Part shown: positions 17,059-25,756 of the stretch, in pieces
How the letters are laid out: the number at the start of each line of letters is the position of its first letter
How positions within the stretch are numbered: position 1 is the stretch's first letter
Assembly: GCF_913777625.1 (NCBI RefSeq)
Contig: NZ_CAJYTI010000027.1
Coordinates: forward strand, 62,001 to 126,000
Source of the DNA: an uncultured Sphingomonas sp.
GTDB taxonomy: Bacteria; Pseudomonadota; Alphaproteobacteria; Sphingomonadales; Sphingomonadaceae
Direction: 5' to 3'
DNA: 64,000 nucleotides
The notes under the pieces: model-generated
Databases searched by the model: none
What the model saw: the letters and a program-made list of their open reading frames with translations, nothing else
Told to the model about the DNA's origin: nothing
Translations under genes and position numbers: made by a program

Positions 17059-19011
17059 ATGTCATCGCTGATTCTTGCGCTATTGTTGGCCGGCGCCGCC
17101 GATCCGCAGCAGCAGGCCGCGCCGACGCTGCAGCAGTTGTTCGACACCGCGACCAAGGCTGCGGCAGAGGGCAAGTGCACCGAAGCCGTCCAGGCCTTCG
17201 AGCAGATCGAGCAGAACCAGAAGGCGATGTCCGCGCCGACGGTGCGGGCCGCCGTCGACGTGCGCAAGGGCTATTGCCTCGCGATGCTCGAGCATGCCGA
17301 CGAGGGCGAGGCGGCGATCCGGCGCGGCCTGCCGGTGCTGGCCGCGCGCGGGGCGGACTTCGCGGAGGAGGTGCGCCAGTCGCACCTCGCCCTGGCCCGG
17401 ATCGCGACCTTGCGGTTCGACTATCCCGCCGCGGCCGCCGAATACCGCGCCGTGCTGGAGAGCAGCACCGGGAGGGACCGCGTGCGGCCGCTCCTCGGCC
17501 TGGCCCAGGTGCTGATGTTCGATCATGACGGCGAGGCCCTGCGCTACGCCGCCGAGGCGCGCGCGCTGGTGCAGGGCAACCCCGCCTTCGGCAAGCGCGA
17601 CGTGGCCGCGGTCCAGACTCAATATGCCCGCGCCCTGCTCAACGCCGGGCGGGTGAAGGAAGGCTATGCCGAACTGAAGGACAGCCTGCGCAAGCAGGGC
17701 GGGCTCGACCTGAAGGTGGACGTCTCCGACCTCAGCACCCGGTCCGACCTCGCGATCGCGGCCTGGCTCGATCACGATATCGACTCTGCCCGTAACTACC
17801 TTGCCTATACCGGTGCCGGCCGCTTCAAGGATTCGCCGTTCACCCGGGCGCGCGACATGGACCTGCCGCCCTGCGGCGAGGCATATGGGCTCAAGCCCGA
17901 GGATTCCGCGATCATCGAATTCTCGCTGGCCGAGGACGGCCATGTGAGTGGCGTGCTGCCGATCTATGTGCCGGCCGGGCGGACCGCTGCCGTCGCCTTT
18001 GGCCGCATGGTCTCCGGCTGGTCGTGGACGCCGGAGGCCGCGCAGAGCATTCCGCCGCTGTTCCGCTCGACGACGCGGGTCGAGCTTCGCTGCACCACCG
18101 GAATCGAACGGCCACCGCTCACCGCACCCTTGAAGCAGGCCTTTGCCGACTGGCTGGAGACGCAGCATGTCGCCGACGCGGGCTGGGCCGCCATGCCCGC
18201 TGCCAAGGCCGCCCCGCTCGAACGCGCCGCGCTGGCAGAGGCCCGGGCAAAGGGCGATCGCGCGGCCATGCTCTTCGTGCTGCTCGCGCTGGGCGACAAC
18301 GGCACCGTGAGCCAGCCCGACCGCAAGGCCGCGCTCGCAGAGGCAGTGACGCTGGGCGATGCGCTGTCGGCGCCCGCTGCCGCCCGCGCCTATCTTGCGA
18401 TCACCGAAGCATCGGTCAGCCATGAATATGGATCCCAGGACGCCGCGCTGCGCGCGCTTCTTGCGCGGCCGGACTTCCAGAACGATCCGCTGAGCGCGGC
18501 GACCTTGCGGGTGATGATCGCGATGCCGCGCTTCCGCCGCCGCGCGCCCGCGGACGGCGATGCCCTGCTCGCCGGGGTGACGGAGGGCAATGCGCTGCCC
18601 GACCGGCACCCGTTGAAGGTCGCTGCGCTGCTCCAGCGCGCCAACATCGCGGCGGGGAAGGGCGATGTCGCGGCGGCCCAGCAATATTTCGCCAAGACCG
18701 GCCTTACCAGCCGGCAATGTTCGCTGCTCGGCCTCAAGCCCGCGGTGCGTGGGGTCGGCAATGTCGACAGCGCATTCCCGATGGCGGCGCAGCAAATGGG
18801 CTTCGAGGGCTGGGTGAAGATCGAGTTCGACGTTGCGACCGACGGGCGCACGATCGCGCCGCGGATCGTCTCGGCCTACCCCGCTTTCGTCTTCGACGAG
18901 GCGGGGGTCGGCATGGCCAAGTCGTTTCGCTACACCACCAGCTATCGTCCGGAAGACGGCGTGGCGTGCACGGCGGAATCCACGCCGGTGATGTTCCGGC
19001 TGTCGCATTGA
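17059..19011 (+). CDS. TPR protein with TonB-like C-terminal domain
   Basis: A 650-residue exported protein. The ATG at 17059 follows a G-rich ribosome site (GGGGGT) and opens a short signal (MSSLILALLLAGAADP). Residues ~25-250 form helical TPR-like repeats (cysteine/alanine-rich, e.g. EGKCTEAVQAFEQIEQ). The last ~85 residues (GFEGWVKIEFDVATDGR, then AKSFRY) match the TonB C-terminal fold that contacts outer-membrane receptors. There is no visible N-terminal proline-rich spacer or ExbB/D-contact helix, so this is not a standard energising TonB; a periplasmic partner role is more likely. A central region also has a weak TonB-domain flavour (IEFSLAEDGHVSG, residue ~290), suggesting duplication. 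Confidence 0.75.
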   Translation: MSSLILALLLAGAADPQQQAAPTLQQLFDTATKAAAEGKCTEAVQAFEQIEQNQKAMSAPTVRAAVDVRKGYCLAMLEHADEGEAAIRRGLPVLAARGADFAEEVRQSHLALARIATLRFDYPAAAAEYRAVLESSTGRDRVRPLLGLAQVLMFDHDGEALRYAAEARALVQGNPAFGKRDVAAVQTQYARALLNAGRVKEGYAELKDSLRKQGGLDLKVDVSDLSTRSDLAIAAWLDHDIDSARNYLAYTGAGRFKDSPFTRARDMDLPPCGEAYGLKPEDSAIIEFSLAEDGHVSGVLPIYVPAGRTAAVAFGRMVSGWSWTPEAAQSIPPLFRSTTRVELRCTTGIERPPLTAPLKQAFADWLETQHVADAGWAAMPAAKAAPLERAALAEARAKGDRAAMLFVLLALGDNGTVSQPDRKAALAEAVTLGDALSAPAAARAYLAITEASVSHEYGSQDAALRALLARPDFQNDPLSAATLRVMIAMPRFRRRAPADGDALLAGVTEGNALPDRHPLKVAALLQRANIAAGKGDVAAAQQYFAKTGLTSRQCSLLGLKPAVRGVGNVDSAFPMAAQQMGFEGWVKIEFDVATDGRTIAPRIVSAYPAFVFDEAGVGMAKSFRYTTSYRPEDGVACTAESTPVMFRLSH

Positions 19012-19030
19012 GCGGCACGGCGCCGGCGTG

Positions 19031-20011
19031 TCACACCGCGCCGGTGCCGCCATTGGCGCCGAACACGCTGCCATCGGTGTAGCTGAATTCGTTCGAGGCG
19101 AGCGCGACGTAGAGCGGCGCGAGTTCGGCCGGCTGGCCGGCGCGCCCGAGCGGGGTATCCTGGCCGAACTTGCCCATCTCGCCCGGCAGCTGGCCGCCGG
19201 CGACCTGTAGCGGCGTCCAGATCGGGCCGGGGGCCACCGCATTCACGCGGATGCCCTGCTTGGCGAGCTGCTTGGCCAGCCCCTTGGTGAAGATCGCGAT
19301 GCCGCCCTTGGTCGTCGCATAGTCGAGCAGTTCCTTCTCGGGCGAGAAGGAATTGACCGAGGCGGTGTTGATGATCGCCGAGCCCGGCTTGAGGAGCGGG
19401 ATCGCCGTCTTGGTGATCCAGAACATCGCATAGAGGTTGGTCTTCAGCGTGCGATCGAACTGTTCGAAGCTGATCTCGGCGATCGACGCCTTCGATTGCT
19501 GATAGGCCGCATTGTTGACCAGGATGTCGAGCCCGCCGAGCTGGCGATGGGCGCGGGCGACGAGATCGACACAGAAGCCCTGGTCGGTCAGGTCGCCGGG
19601 CAGCAGCACCACCTTGCGGCCCTCGGCGCGCAGCAGCTTGGCGACGTCCTGCGCGTCCGGCTCCTCGGTAGGGAAATAGTTGATCGCGACATCGGCACCT
19701 TCGCGCGCAAAGGCGATCGCCGCGGCCCGGCCGATGCCGGAATCGCCGCCGGTCACCAGCGCCTTGCGGCCGGCGAGCTTGCCGGACCCGCGATAGCTGT
19801 GCTCGCCGCAATCGGGCACCGGATGCATCTCGCGCTGGAGCGCCGGCCATTTCTGGCGCTGCTCCGGAAAGGGCTGGTCGGTGTATTTGGTTTGCGGATC
19901 GGGCGCCGGGGCGGTGTTCGCGGCTTGCGCGAAGGCGGGGCCGGCGGCAGTAGCGGCACCGGCGGCCGCAGCGGTTTTCAGAAGATCGCGGCGGCTGGAT
20001 CCTGCGGTCAT
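19031..20011 (-). CDS. SDR family oxidoreductase, Tat-exported
   Basis: A 326-residue short-chain dehydrogenase of the general-stress/glucose-dehydrogenase-like group. The twin-arginine signal MTAGSSRRDLLKTAAAAGA is followed by an extension (QTKYTDQPFPEQRQKWP) typical of the YhdF/YhxC-like subgroup, then the cofactor loop TGGDSGIG, NNAAYQ, and the catalytic YATTK pair. The C-terminus has the NGGTGAV end usual for the group. Export of an SDR requires cofactor loading in the cytoplasm, which is consistent with the Tat route. The ATG at 20011 starts the signal. Ends are convergent with the upstream TPR gene (19 bases). Substrate unknown. Confidence 0.88.
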   Translation of the reverse strand: MTAGSSRRDLLKTAAAAGAATAAGPAFAQAANTAPAPDPQTKYTDQPFPEQRQKWPALQREMHPVPDCGEHSYRGSGKLAGRKALVTGGDSGIGRAAAIAFAREGADVAINYFPTEEPDAQDVAKLLRAEGRKVVLLPGDLTDQGFCVDLVARAHRQLGGLDILVNNAAYQQSKASIAEISFEQFDRTLKTNLYAMFWITKTAIPLLKPGSAIINTASVNSFSPEKELLDYATTKGGIAIFTKGLAKQLAKQGIRVNAVAPGPIWTPLQVAGGQLPGEMGKFGQDTPLGRAGQPAELAPLYVALASNEFSYTDGSVFGANGGTGAV

Positions 20012-20100
20012 GGTGCTGCTCCCTGTTGCGTGGGGCTCAGCGCGCGGTGCCCGCAAAGGTTCAGCGTTGACGGCAAGAAAGTGAAAGGCTTCAATACCCT

Positions 20101-21198
20101 ATGACCCGTTTTGCATCTTCGCTGAGCCGTCGCGCACTGATCGGCTCCGCCGTCGCGCTCGGCGCCTGCCCAGCCGCCCTGCTGGCCCGCTCCGTCGAGG
20201 GCGGCCTGATCGCCGGCACCTATGTGAACGAGGGCGGCCCGGGCCTGGTCCCGCTGCTGCACGGGACCGAGGGCTGGCGCACGGGGGCGCCGGTAGCAGC
20301 GATCCGCAACGCCTCGTTCGGCGTGCGCGGCGCGACCGGCCTGCGCTACCTTCTCGACGAGCAGACCGAGGGACGACTGGGCGTTTACGATCCTTCACTG
20401 AAGCGGATCGCCGACGCGTCGACGCTGGGCGCCGATCCGTGCCACGCCGCCCTGTCGCAGGACGGTCGCCGGCTGGCAGTTGCCAACTATTCGAGCGGCA
20501 GCGTCGCGCTGTTCACGCTGGATCGTGCCGGCCGCCTCGTCGGCGAGGCGAAGCGGATCGCGCACGAGGGCAGCGGGCCCAATCGCGAGCGGCAAGCCGG
20601 CCCGCACGCGCATTGGGTCGGTTTCAGCGGCGGCGGCACGCAGCTCCATGCGGTCGATCTGGGCGCCGACGCGGTGTTCCTGCACCGCATCGACGCCGAG
20701 GGGGCGATCGACACCAGCATCGCCTATCGCACGGACCCCGGCGCGGGCCCCCGCCACCTTGCCCGCCATCCGCGGTTGCCGATCGCCTATCTGGTCACCG
20801 AGCTGGCCAATACGGTGACGGTGCTGCGCGCGCATCGCGACGGCCGGTTCAGCGCGCTCTCCATGCTGTCGACGCTGCCCAAGGGCTTCACCGGCGCCTC
20901 CGCCGGTGCCCATATCGCCGTCAATCGCGGCGGCACGCGGCTCTACATTTCCAACCGCGGGCATGACAGCATCGCGGTGTTCGCGATCGACGGCGCCGGC
21001 GGGCTGACGCCGATCCAGCATGCCGCCTGCGGCGGCCACTGGCCCCGGCTGTTCTTGCTGCGCGAGGACGCCGGCGAGCTGCTCGTCGCCAACGAGCGCT
21101 CGGGCAACATCGCCCGACTGGCGCTGGCCAAGGACGGCCGGCTGGGCCCGGCCGCACACGGGACCGATCTGCCCGGCGTGGTGTTCCTCTCCGCCTGA
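20101..21198 (+). CDS. Lactonase family protein (6-phosphogluconolactonase-like beta-propeller)
   Basis: A 365-residue seven-bladed propeller of the YbhE/Pgl lactonase family, which hydrolyses sugar lactones. The N-terminus MTRFASSLSRRALIGSAVAL carries a twin-arginine-like signal, so this copy is probably exported, unlike the cytoplasmic E. coli enzyme. Family signatures are GADPCHAALSQDGRRLAVANY (residues ~118-138), AGPHAHWVGFS, GPRHLARHP, and SNRGHDSIAVF near 285. The exported location suggests an extracytoplasmic sugar lactone, perhaps linked to periplasmic sugar oxidation. The gene is convergent with the DUF4403 gene, with 4 bases between stops. Confidence 0.87.
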   Translation: MTRFASSLSRRALIGSAVALGACPAALLARSVEGGLIAGTYVNEGGPGLVPLLHGTEGWRTGAPVAAIRNASFGVRGATGLRYLLDEQTEGRLGVYDPSLKRIADASTLGADPCHAALSQDGRRLAVANYSSGSVALFTLDRAGRLVGEAKRIAHEGSGPNRERQAGPHAHWVGFSGGGTQLHAVDLGADAVFLHRIDAEGAIDTSIAYRTDPGAGPRHLARHPRLPIAYLVTELANTVTVLRAHRDGRFSALSMLSTLPKGFTGASAGAHIAVNRGGTRLYISNRGHDSIAVFAIDGAGGLTPIQHAACGGHWPRLFLLREDAGELLVANERSGNIARLALAKDGRLGPAAHGTDLPGVVFLSA

Positions 21199-21202
21199 GC
21201 CC

Positions 21203-22663
21203 TCAGCGCGCGAGCCGCACCGTCGCGGTGCCTTCGGCCCAGACCGGCAAATACAGCCCCTGGCCCGAGGCCTGGAGCGTGCCGGTACGGGTGTGGTCCA
21301 TACGGGCGTCGATCCGCAGCGGTCCCTCGCGCCGGCTGGCGATCGCACGGCTTACCTTGCCGAGCAGCTCGGCATAGTCGCGCTCGAAATTCTGGCTAAG
21401 CGCGGCGGCAATGAAGCTGCCCATGCCGGGCGCGTTCATCAGCTGGAGGATCAGGTCGCCGCCGGTCATGTCGGTGGTGCCGCTGACCCCCAGATTCTGG
21501 AAGTCGACCCGGCGCGAATTGGGCAGGTTCACCGGCGTCGCGGTCAGCCACACCGTACCCCGCGTCCGCCCGATCCGCCCGGCGACATCCTCGGCCGAGA
21601 ACAGCAGGCCCACGGCCATCTGCTTGCCCTTGGTGCCGTAGATCGTCGCCTTTTCGAACCTGGCCCGCACCGGCCCGACGCCGGGCACGTCGAACGGCCG
21701 GGCCTGGCGCTTGACCAGTGCCTTCATCAGCACCGGCTCCAGCTCGCGATAATCGGCGATCACCGGCAGGAACAGCGAGACCTTGCCGATCGGTCCGGTG
21801 AGCGGCTGCATCGCCGGCAGCGGGGTAGGGGTGGGATCGGCCGGGCGCGGACCGACGAAGGTCTCGGTGCGTGCCTCCATGCCGAGGCGCAGCTGCAGAT
21901 GGTTGCCGTTGATCGCATAGCCGCCATAGCGCAGTTGCTTGGGCGTCACCCGCATCCACACCGGCGGATCCTCGCGGTTGAGCGACAGGGTGGTGAAGGC
22001 CGAGCGCCATGCCTCGTCGATCTTCTTGCGCACGCCCAGCTTCTGCAGCTCGCGCGGGAGCGTGCGCTCGAGCCTGGCAATGATCGGGGCCAGCTTGCGA
22101 TCGGCCTGGTCGGTGAACTCGATACGCTGGCCGAGCAGATCGACATGCGGCGCATCGGCCCAGGCATAGTCGATCGCGATCTTGCCGTGCGGGGTCCAGT
22201 CGGGTGCGAGCGACAGGTGGATCACGGCATGCGCCATGGCGTCGGCGGTCGCGGTTTCGCTGGCGACGCCGGCGACATTCTCCGCATGGACGACGGCGTG
22301 GAGCGGCATCGCCAGCTGGATCGTCTCGCCGCTGCCGCCGATCGTCATCCGGCCGCGGGTGACTTCGCCGACGATGCGGCACTTGATCTTGGGCGTCTTC
22401 ACCGTGGCGATGCCGAGGTCGACCCGCTTGGAGGCGACGCAGGTTTGGCCCGGTGCGTCGATGCCCCACAGCCGGCGCGGCACGGCCCGTTCCAGCGCCG
22501 TGGCCAGATCGCTGAGCCCGGCGTCGAGCGGCAGGGTGAGGGTGGAGAGCTCCGGCGGGACGGTGATCCTGTCGTCGGCGTGCGGCGGTGCGCCACTCCC
22601 GCGCTTGCCAGAGCAGCCGGCAAGCGCGAACAGCAGTATCGCCAGCACAACCGTTGCGCGCAT
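21203..22663 (-). CDS. DUF4403 family lipoprotein
   Basis: A 486-residue predicted lipoprotein. The chosen ATG at 22663 follows GAGAGGA at a normal distance; an ATG six bases further upstream (22669) is too close to it. The signal (ATVVLAILLFALAGC) ends in a lipobox. The rest matches DUF4403 by its repeated beta-strand and amphipathic pattern, including ELQKLGVRKKIDEAW and LPVIADYRELEPVLMKAL. The fold may be related to lipid-binding (SMP/BPI-like) modules, suggesting periplasmic lipid handling, but no role is demonstrated. It diverges from the esterase gene across 145 bases, in which I see no feature beyond probable promoters. Confidence 0.85.
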   Translation of the reverse strand: MRATVVLAILLFALAGCSGKRGSGAPPHADDRITVPPELSTLTLPLDAGLSDLATALERAVPRRLWGIDAPGQTCVASKRVDLGIATVKTPKIKCRIVGEVTRGRMTIGGSGETIQLAMPLHAVVHAENVAGVASETATADAMAHAVIHLSLAPDWTPHGKIAIDYAWADAPHVDLLGQRIEFTDQADRKLAPIIARLERTLPRELQKLGVRKKIDEAWRSAFTTLSLNREDPPVWMRVTPKQLRYGGYAINGNHLQLRLGMEARTETFVGPRPADPTPTPLPAMQPLTGPIGKVSLFLPVIADYRELEPVLMKALVKRQARPFDVPGVGPVRARFEKATIYGTKGKQMAVGLLFSAEDVAGRIGRTRGTVWLTATPVNLPNSRRVDFQNLGVSGTTDMTGGDLILQLMNAPGMGSFIAAALSQNFERDYAELLGKVSRAIASRREGPLRIDARMDHTRTGTLQASGQGLYLPVWAEGTATVRLAR

Positions 22664-22808
22664 CCCCATTCCTCTCGTTGTCCCGCCGGAACGAAGCGCC
22701 TGAACCCCTCAAGCGGCGATCGCGTTCCCGGACGGCTGTACGACCATCGGGGAGGCGACCAGCCTCGCCGCCTCTGCTAGATCGTTCAGAACCTTGGGAG
22801 AGCGATGC

Positions 22809-23714
22809 ATGCGGGCGATATTCCTGGCACTAGTGGCGCTGTTGCTGCCGGCCGAAGTCGCGGCGCAGAGCCGGCTGGAGGGGCCGTTCGAGCTCCATTC
22901 CAAGATCTATCCGGGCACCGTGCGGCGCTACTGGGTCTATCTGCCCGCCGGCTATGACCCCGCCAAGCCACCGAACCTGCTGCTGTTCCAGGACGGCCAG
23001 CGTGCGATCAACCCGAGCGGATCGCTGCGGGTGCCGGCGGTGCTCGACACGCTGATCGCGGCGAAGGCGATCGCGGCGACGCTCGGCATCTTCGTGACGC
23101 CCGGCAACCGATCGGAGCGCTATCCGGACACGCTCGGCATGCAGAACCCCGATCATCGGGTGCAGGAATATGACGCGCTGTCCGACGCCTATGCCCGGAT
23201 GACGCTGGACGAACTGCTCCCCGCAGTGGCGGCGCGCTGGCGGTTCGCCACCGATCCCCGTCGGCGCGCGATCGGCGGCACCTCCAGCGGCGCGATCGCC
23301 GCCTTCACCGTGGCGTGGCGGCATCCGGAGGCGTTCGGCAACGTGCTCAGCTTCATCGGCAGCTACACCTCGATCGGCCTGACTTTCGGCCCCGATGGCA
23401 CGCCGCGTACCTATGGCGGCGACATCTATCCCGGCCTGATCCGCAAGCGCCCGATCCGGCCGCTGCGCATCTTCCTGCAGGATGGCCGGGGCGATCTCGA
23501 CAACGAGCATGGCAACTGGTTCCTCGCCAACCAGCAGATGCTGAAGAGCCTGGAATGGGCGAACGCGCATGCCGATGCCGAGGGACAGACGGGGGCGCGC
23601 TACGATATCGGGTTCCGCTGGACCGCGGGCGGCCATTCCGATGCCGATGGCGGCGCGATCCTGCCGGACGTGCTGCGCTGGATCTGGCGCGATCAGCCGG
23701 CCAGCAGCGGATAG
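22809..23714 (+). CDS. Exported alpha/beta-hydrolase, esterase D / Fes-like family
   Basis: A 301-residue secreted esterase (PF00756-like). It has a signal peptide (MRAIFLALVALLLPAEVAAQ), the RYWVYLPAGYDP strand, the nucleophile elbow GGTSSGAIAAF (serine near 160), and GGHSDADGG carrying the likely catalytic His. Relatives include siderophore esterases and feruloyl esterases. The ATG at 22809 follows GGGAGAG. Its 3' end overlaps the convergent HSL hydrolase gene by 22 bases. Proximity to the hydroxycinnamate block makes a phenolic-ester role attractive, but this is inference only. Confidence 0.85.
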   Translation: MRAIFLALVALLLPAEVAAQSRLEGPFELHSKIYPGTVRRYWVYLPAGYDPAKPPNLLLFQDGQRAINPSGSLRVPAVLDTLIAAKAIAATLGIFVTPGNRSERYPDTLGMQNPDHRVQEYDALSDAYARMTLDELLPAVAARWRFATDPRRRAIGGTSSGAIAAFTVAWRHPEAFGNVLSFIGSYTSIGLTFGPDGTPRTYGGDIYPGLIRKRPIRPLRIFLQDGRGDLDNEHGNWFLANQQMLKSLEWANAHADAEGQTGARYDIGFRWTAGGHSDADGGAILPDVLRWIWRDQPASSG

Positions 23715-24664
23715 TCCGACGAGGCGTCGACGGCAGCCAGCATGTCCCTGGCCGCGGTGGCGAAGGCGGCGCAGTCCGCCTGCGCCGAGGGCAGCGCCTG
23801 GCGGAAATGGATGAAGCCGTGGATCATGCCGTTGGCCTCCAGCCGCTGGACGGCCACCCCCGCGGCTTCCACCCTGTCCGCATAGGCGTTGGCAGCGTCG
23901 TGGAGGGGATCGAGTTCGGCCGTGTGCAGCAGCAGCGGCACCGCGGGAATGGCGCCGAGCAGGCAATCGTGCCGGGGGTCGCCGTGCGTCGCGCCATATT
24001 GTTCGTCGAACCACGCCATGTCGCCGCTGGCCAGGAAATAGCCTTCGCCAAAGGCATGGTAGGACGGCCAATCCGTGCCGCCGCCGACATAGGGATAGAG
24101 CGCCCAGCATGCCCGGACGGGCACCCGCGCCGGGCGCTCGGCAAGCTGCTGCGTGGTGACGATCGCGAGGTTGCCGCCGGCACTGTCGCCGCACGGGATC
24201 AGGCCGGTCACCTGGAACCCGAACACGTCCGGCGCGTCCGCGATCCAGCGGGCGGCGGCTTCGGCATCCTCGACGGCAGCGGGGAAGGGGTGCTCGGGCG
24301 CCAGCCGATAGTCGACCGACAGCACCGGCAGGTCCAGCGTATCGGCCAGCCAGGTGCAGAAGCTGTGGTGCGTGCCCAGATCGCCGATCACGAAGCCGCC
24401 GCCGTGGAAGAACAATACCAGCGGGCCGGACATGCGATCGAGCCGGCGGTCGTAGAGCCGTGCCGGGAGCGCCCCGGCAGGGCCGGGAATGGACCAGTCC
24501 TGGACCCGCGCCAGCGGCACTGGCGGCAGATCGGCGACCGCGCAGTTGGCCCGCATCACCAGTCGTGCGGCTTCGACCGGCAGCGTCGAGAGCGGTGGTG
24601 CTGCGTTTTCCGCGAGATAGGCGAGGAAGGCGGCAACGTCGGGCCTGGGCTGGGCTGGGGTCAT
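23693..24664 (-). CDS. HSL-type alpha/beta-hydrolase (esterase)
   Basis: A 323-residue cytoplasmic esterase of the hormone-sensitive-lipase family. The HGGG oxyanion motif (FFHGGGFVIGD, near 91), the nucleophile elbow GDSAGGNLA (serine ~159), Asp in TAELDPLHD and His in GMIHGFIHF are all visible. Its ATG overlaps the stop of the alcohol dehydrogenase as ATGA (24661-24664), so the two are translationally coupled. It is the last gene of the long leftward block and could cleave aromatic esters taken up by the TonB receptor (inference). Its 3' 22 bases overlap the convergent esterase gene. Confidence 0.9.
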   Translation of the reverse strand: MTPAQPRPDVAAFLAYLAENAAPPLSTLPVEAARLVMRANCAVADLPPVPLARVQDWSIPGPAGALPARLYDRRLDRMSGPLVLFFHGGGFVIGDLGTHHSFCTWLADTLDLPVLSVDYRLAPEHPFPAAVEDAEAAARWIADAPDVFGFQVTGLIPCGDSAGGNLAIVTTQQLAERPARVPVRACWALYPYVGGGTDWPSYHAFGEGYFLASGDMAWFDEQYGATHGDPRHDCLLGAIPAVPLLLHTAELDPLHDAANAYADRVEAAGVAVQRLEANGMIHGFIHFRQALPSAQADCAAFATAARDMLAAVDASSDYPLLAG

Positions 24665-25743
24665 GCGTTCTGCTCCATCAGCAGCACCGGCTTGATCACG
24701 GCGCCGGTTTCGGAATCGTGGACCGCCTGGTCGATGGCGGCGAACGGATAGGTGCGCACCAGCTTCTCCATCGGGAGCCAGCCGTTGCGGTAATGCTCGA
24801 TCAGCTCGGGCACGAAGCGTTGGGGATCGATGCCCCCCTCGACCACGCCGACGATGCGCCGGCCGAGGCTCATCACCGCCGAGGCGTCGATCACGAGCTT
24901 GGGGTCGGAAGGGTAGGCGCCGACCAGCGCCAGCGTGCCGCGCGCGGCGAGCAGGTCGACCGCCTGTCCGAGCAGTGCCGGCACCCCCGTCGTGTCGACG
25001 ACATGGTCGAACGGCCCGGTCAGGGTGTCGAGGCTGGTCGCGGTCTCGGTGGCGCCAAGCTCCCGACCCAGATCGAGCCGGTGCGCGTGCCGGTCGAGCA
25101 GCGCGATCCGGCCGGCGCCGGCAATCGCCGCGGCCATCACCGCCGCGAGCCCCACCGCACCCGCCCCCAAGATCGCAATCGACTGGCCGGCATCGACCTT
25201 CAGCGTCTCCAGCACCGTGCCGGCGCCCGTCTGGATGCCGCAGCCGAGCGGGGAGAGCAGGTGGAGCGGCAGATCGGCATCCACCTTCACCACGTTGCGC
25301 GGATGGGCGAGCGCGTGGGTGGCGAAGGCGGACTGGCCGAAGATGTTGCTGCCGATCCGGTCCGTCCCACGCCAGAGGCCCCCCTGGTCGGGCGCGAGTG
25401 CGCCGAGAAAGTTGCGGGGGAAGAATTCGGGGCAATAGCCCGGCTGGTGGTCATGGCAGGCGGGGCAGGCGCCGCAGCTGTCGAAGCTCAGCAGCACATG
25501 ATCGCCGGGGGCGAGGCCGGTCACGCCCGGCCCCACGGCCTCGATCACGCCCGCGCCCTCATGCCCGAACACGGCAGGGAAGGGCACCGGCAGCGCACCG
25601 TCGCGCATCACCATGTCGGTGTGGCACACGCCGCAGGCGACGATCCGCACCAGGACCTGCTCGGCCCCCGGCGAATCGATCCGCAGCGTCTCGATGCGGA
25701 AGCTGCCGCCTGCCGCCTCGGTGACGGCTGCCTGGATGTCCAT
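24661..25743 (-). CDS. Zinc-dependent alcohol dehydrogenase (aryl-alcohol type)
   Basis: A 360-residue medium-chain alcohol dehydrogenase. Catalytic-zinc ligands are visible in ACGVCHTDMV (Cys) and FGHEGAG (His), and the structural-zinc cysteines in CGACPACHDHQPGYC. The nucleotide-binding loop is GAGAVGLAAV. The length and the NIFGQSAFATHAL segment fit the benzyl/aryl-alcohol dehydrogenase branch (XylB-like), which interconverts aromatic alcohols and aldehydes. The start is the ATG at 25743; upstream in-frame residues are low complexity. It follows the TonB receptor by 13 bases. In this context coniferyl/benzyl-type alcohols are plausible substrates. Confidence 0.88.
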   Translation of the reverse strand: MDIQAAVTEAAGGSFRIETLRIDSPGAEQVLVRIVACGVCHTDMVMRDGALPVPFPAVFGHEGAGVIEAVGPGVTGLAPGDHVLLSFDSCGACPACHDHQPGYCPEFFPRNFLGALAPDQGGLWRGTDRIGSNIFGQSAFATHALAHPRNVVKVDADLPLHLLSPLGCGIQTGAGTVLETLKVDAGQSIAILGAGAVGLAAVMAAAIAGAGRIALLDRHAHRLDLGRELGATETATSLDTLTGPFDHVVDTTGVPALLGQAVDLLAARGTLALVGAYPSDPKLVIDASAVMSLGRRIVGVVEGGIDPQRFVPELIEHYRNGWLPMEKLVRTYPFAAIDQAVHDSETGAVIKPVLLMEQNA

Positions 25744-25756
25744 GGATGCGCTCCCG

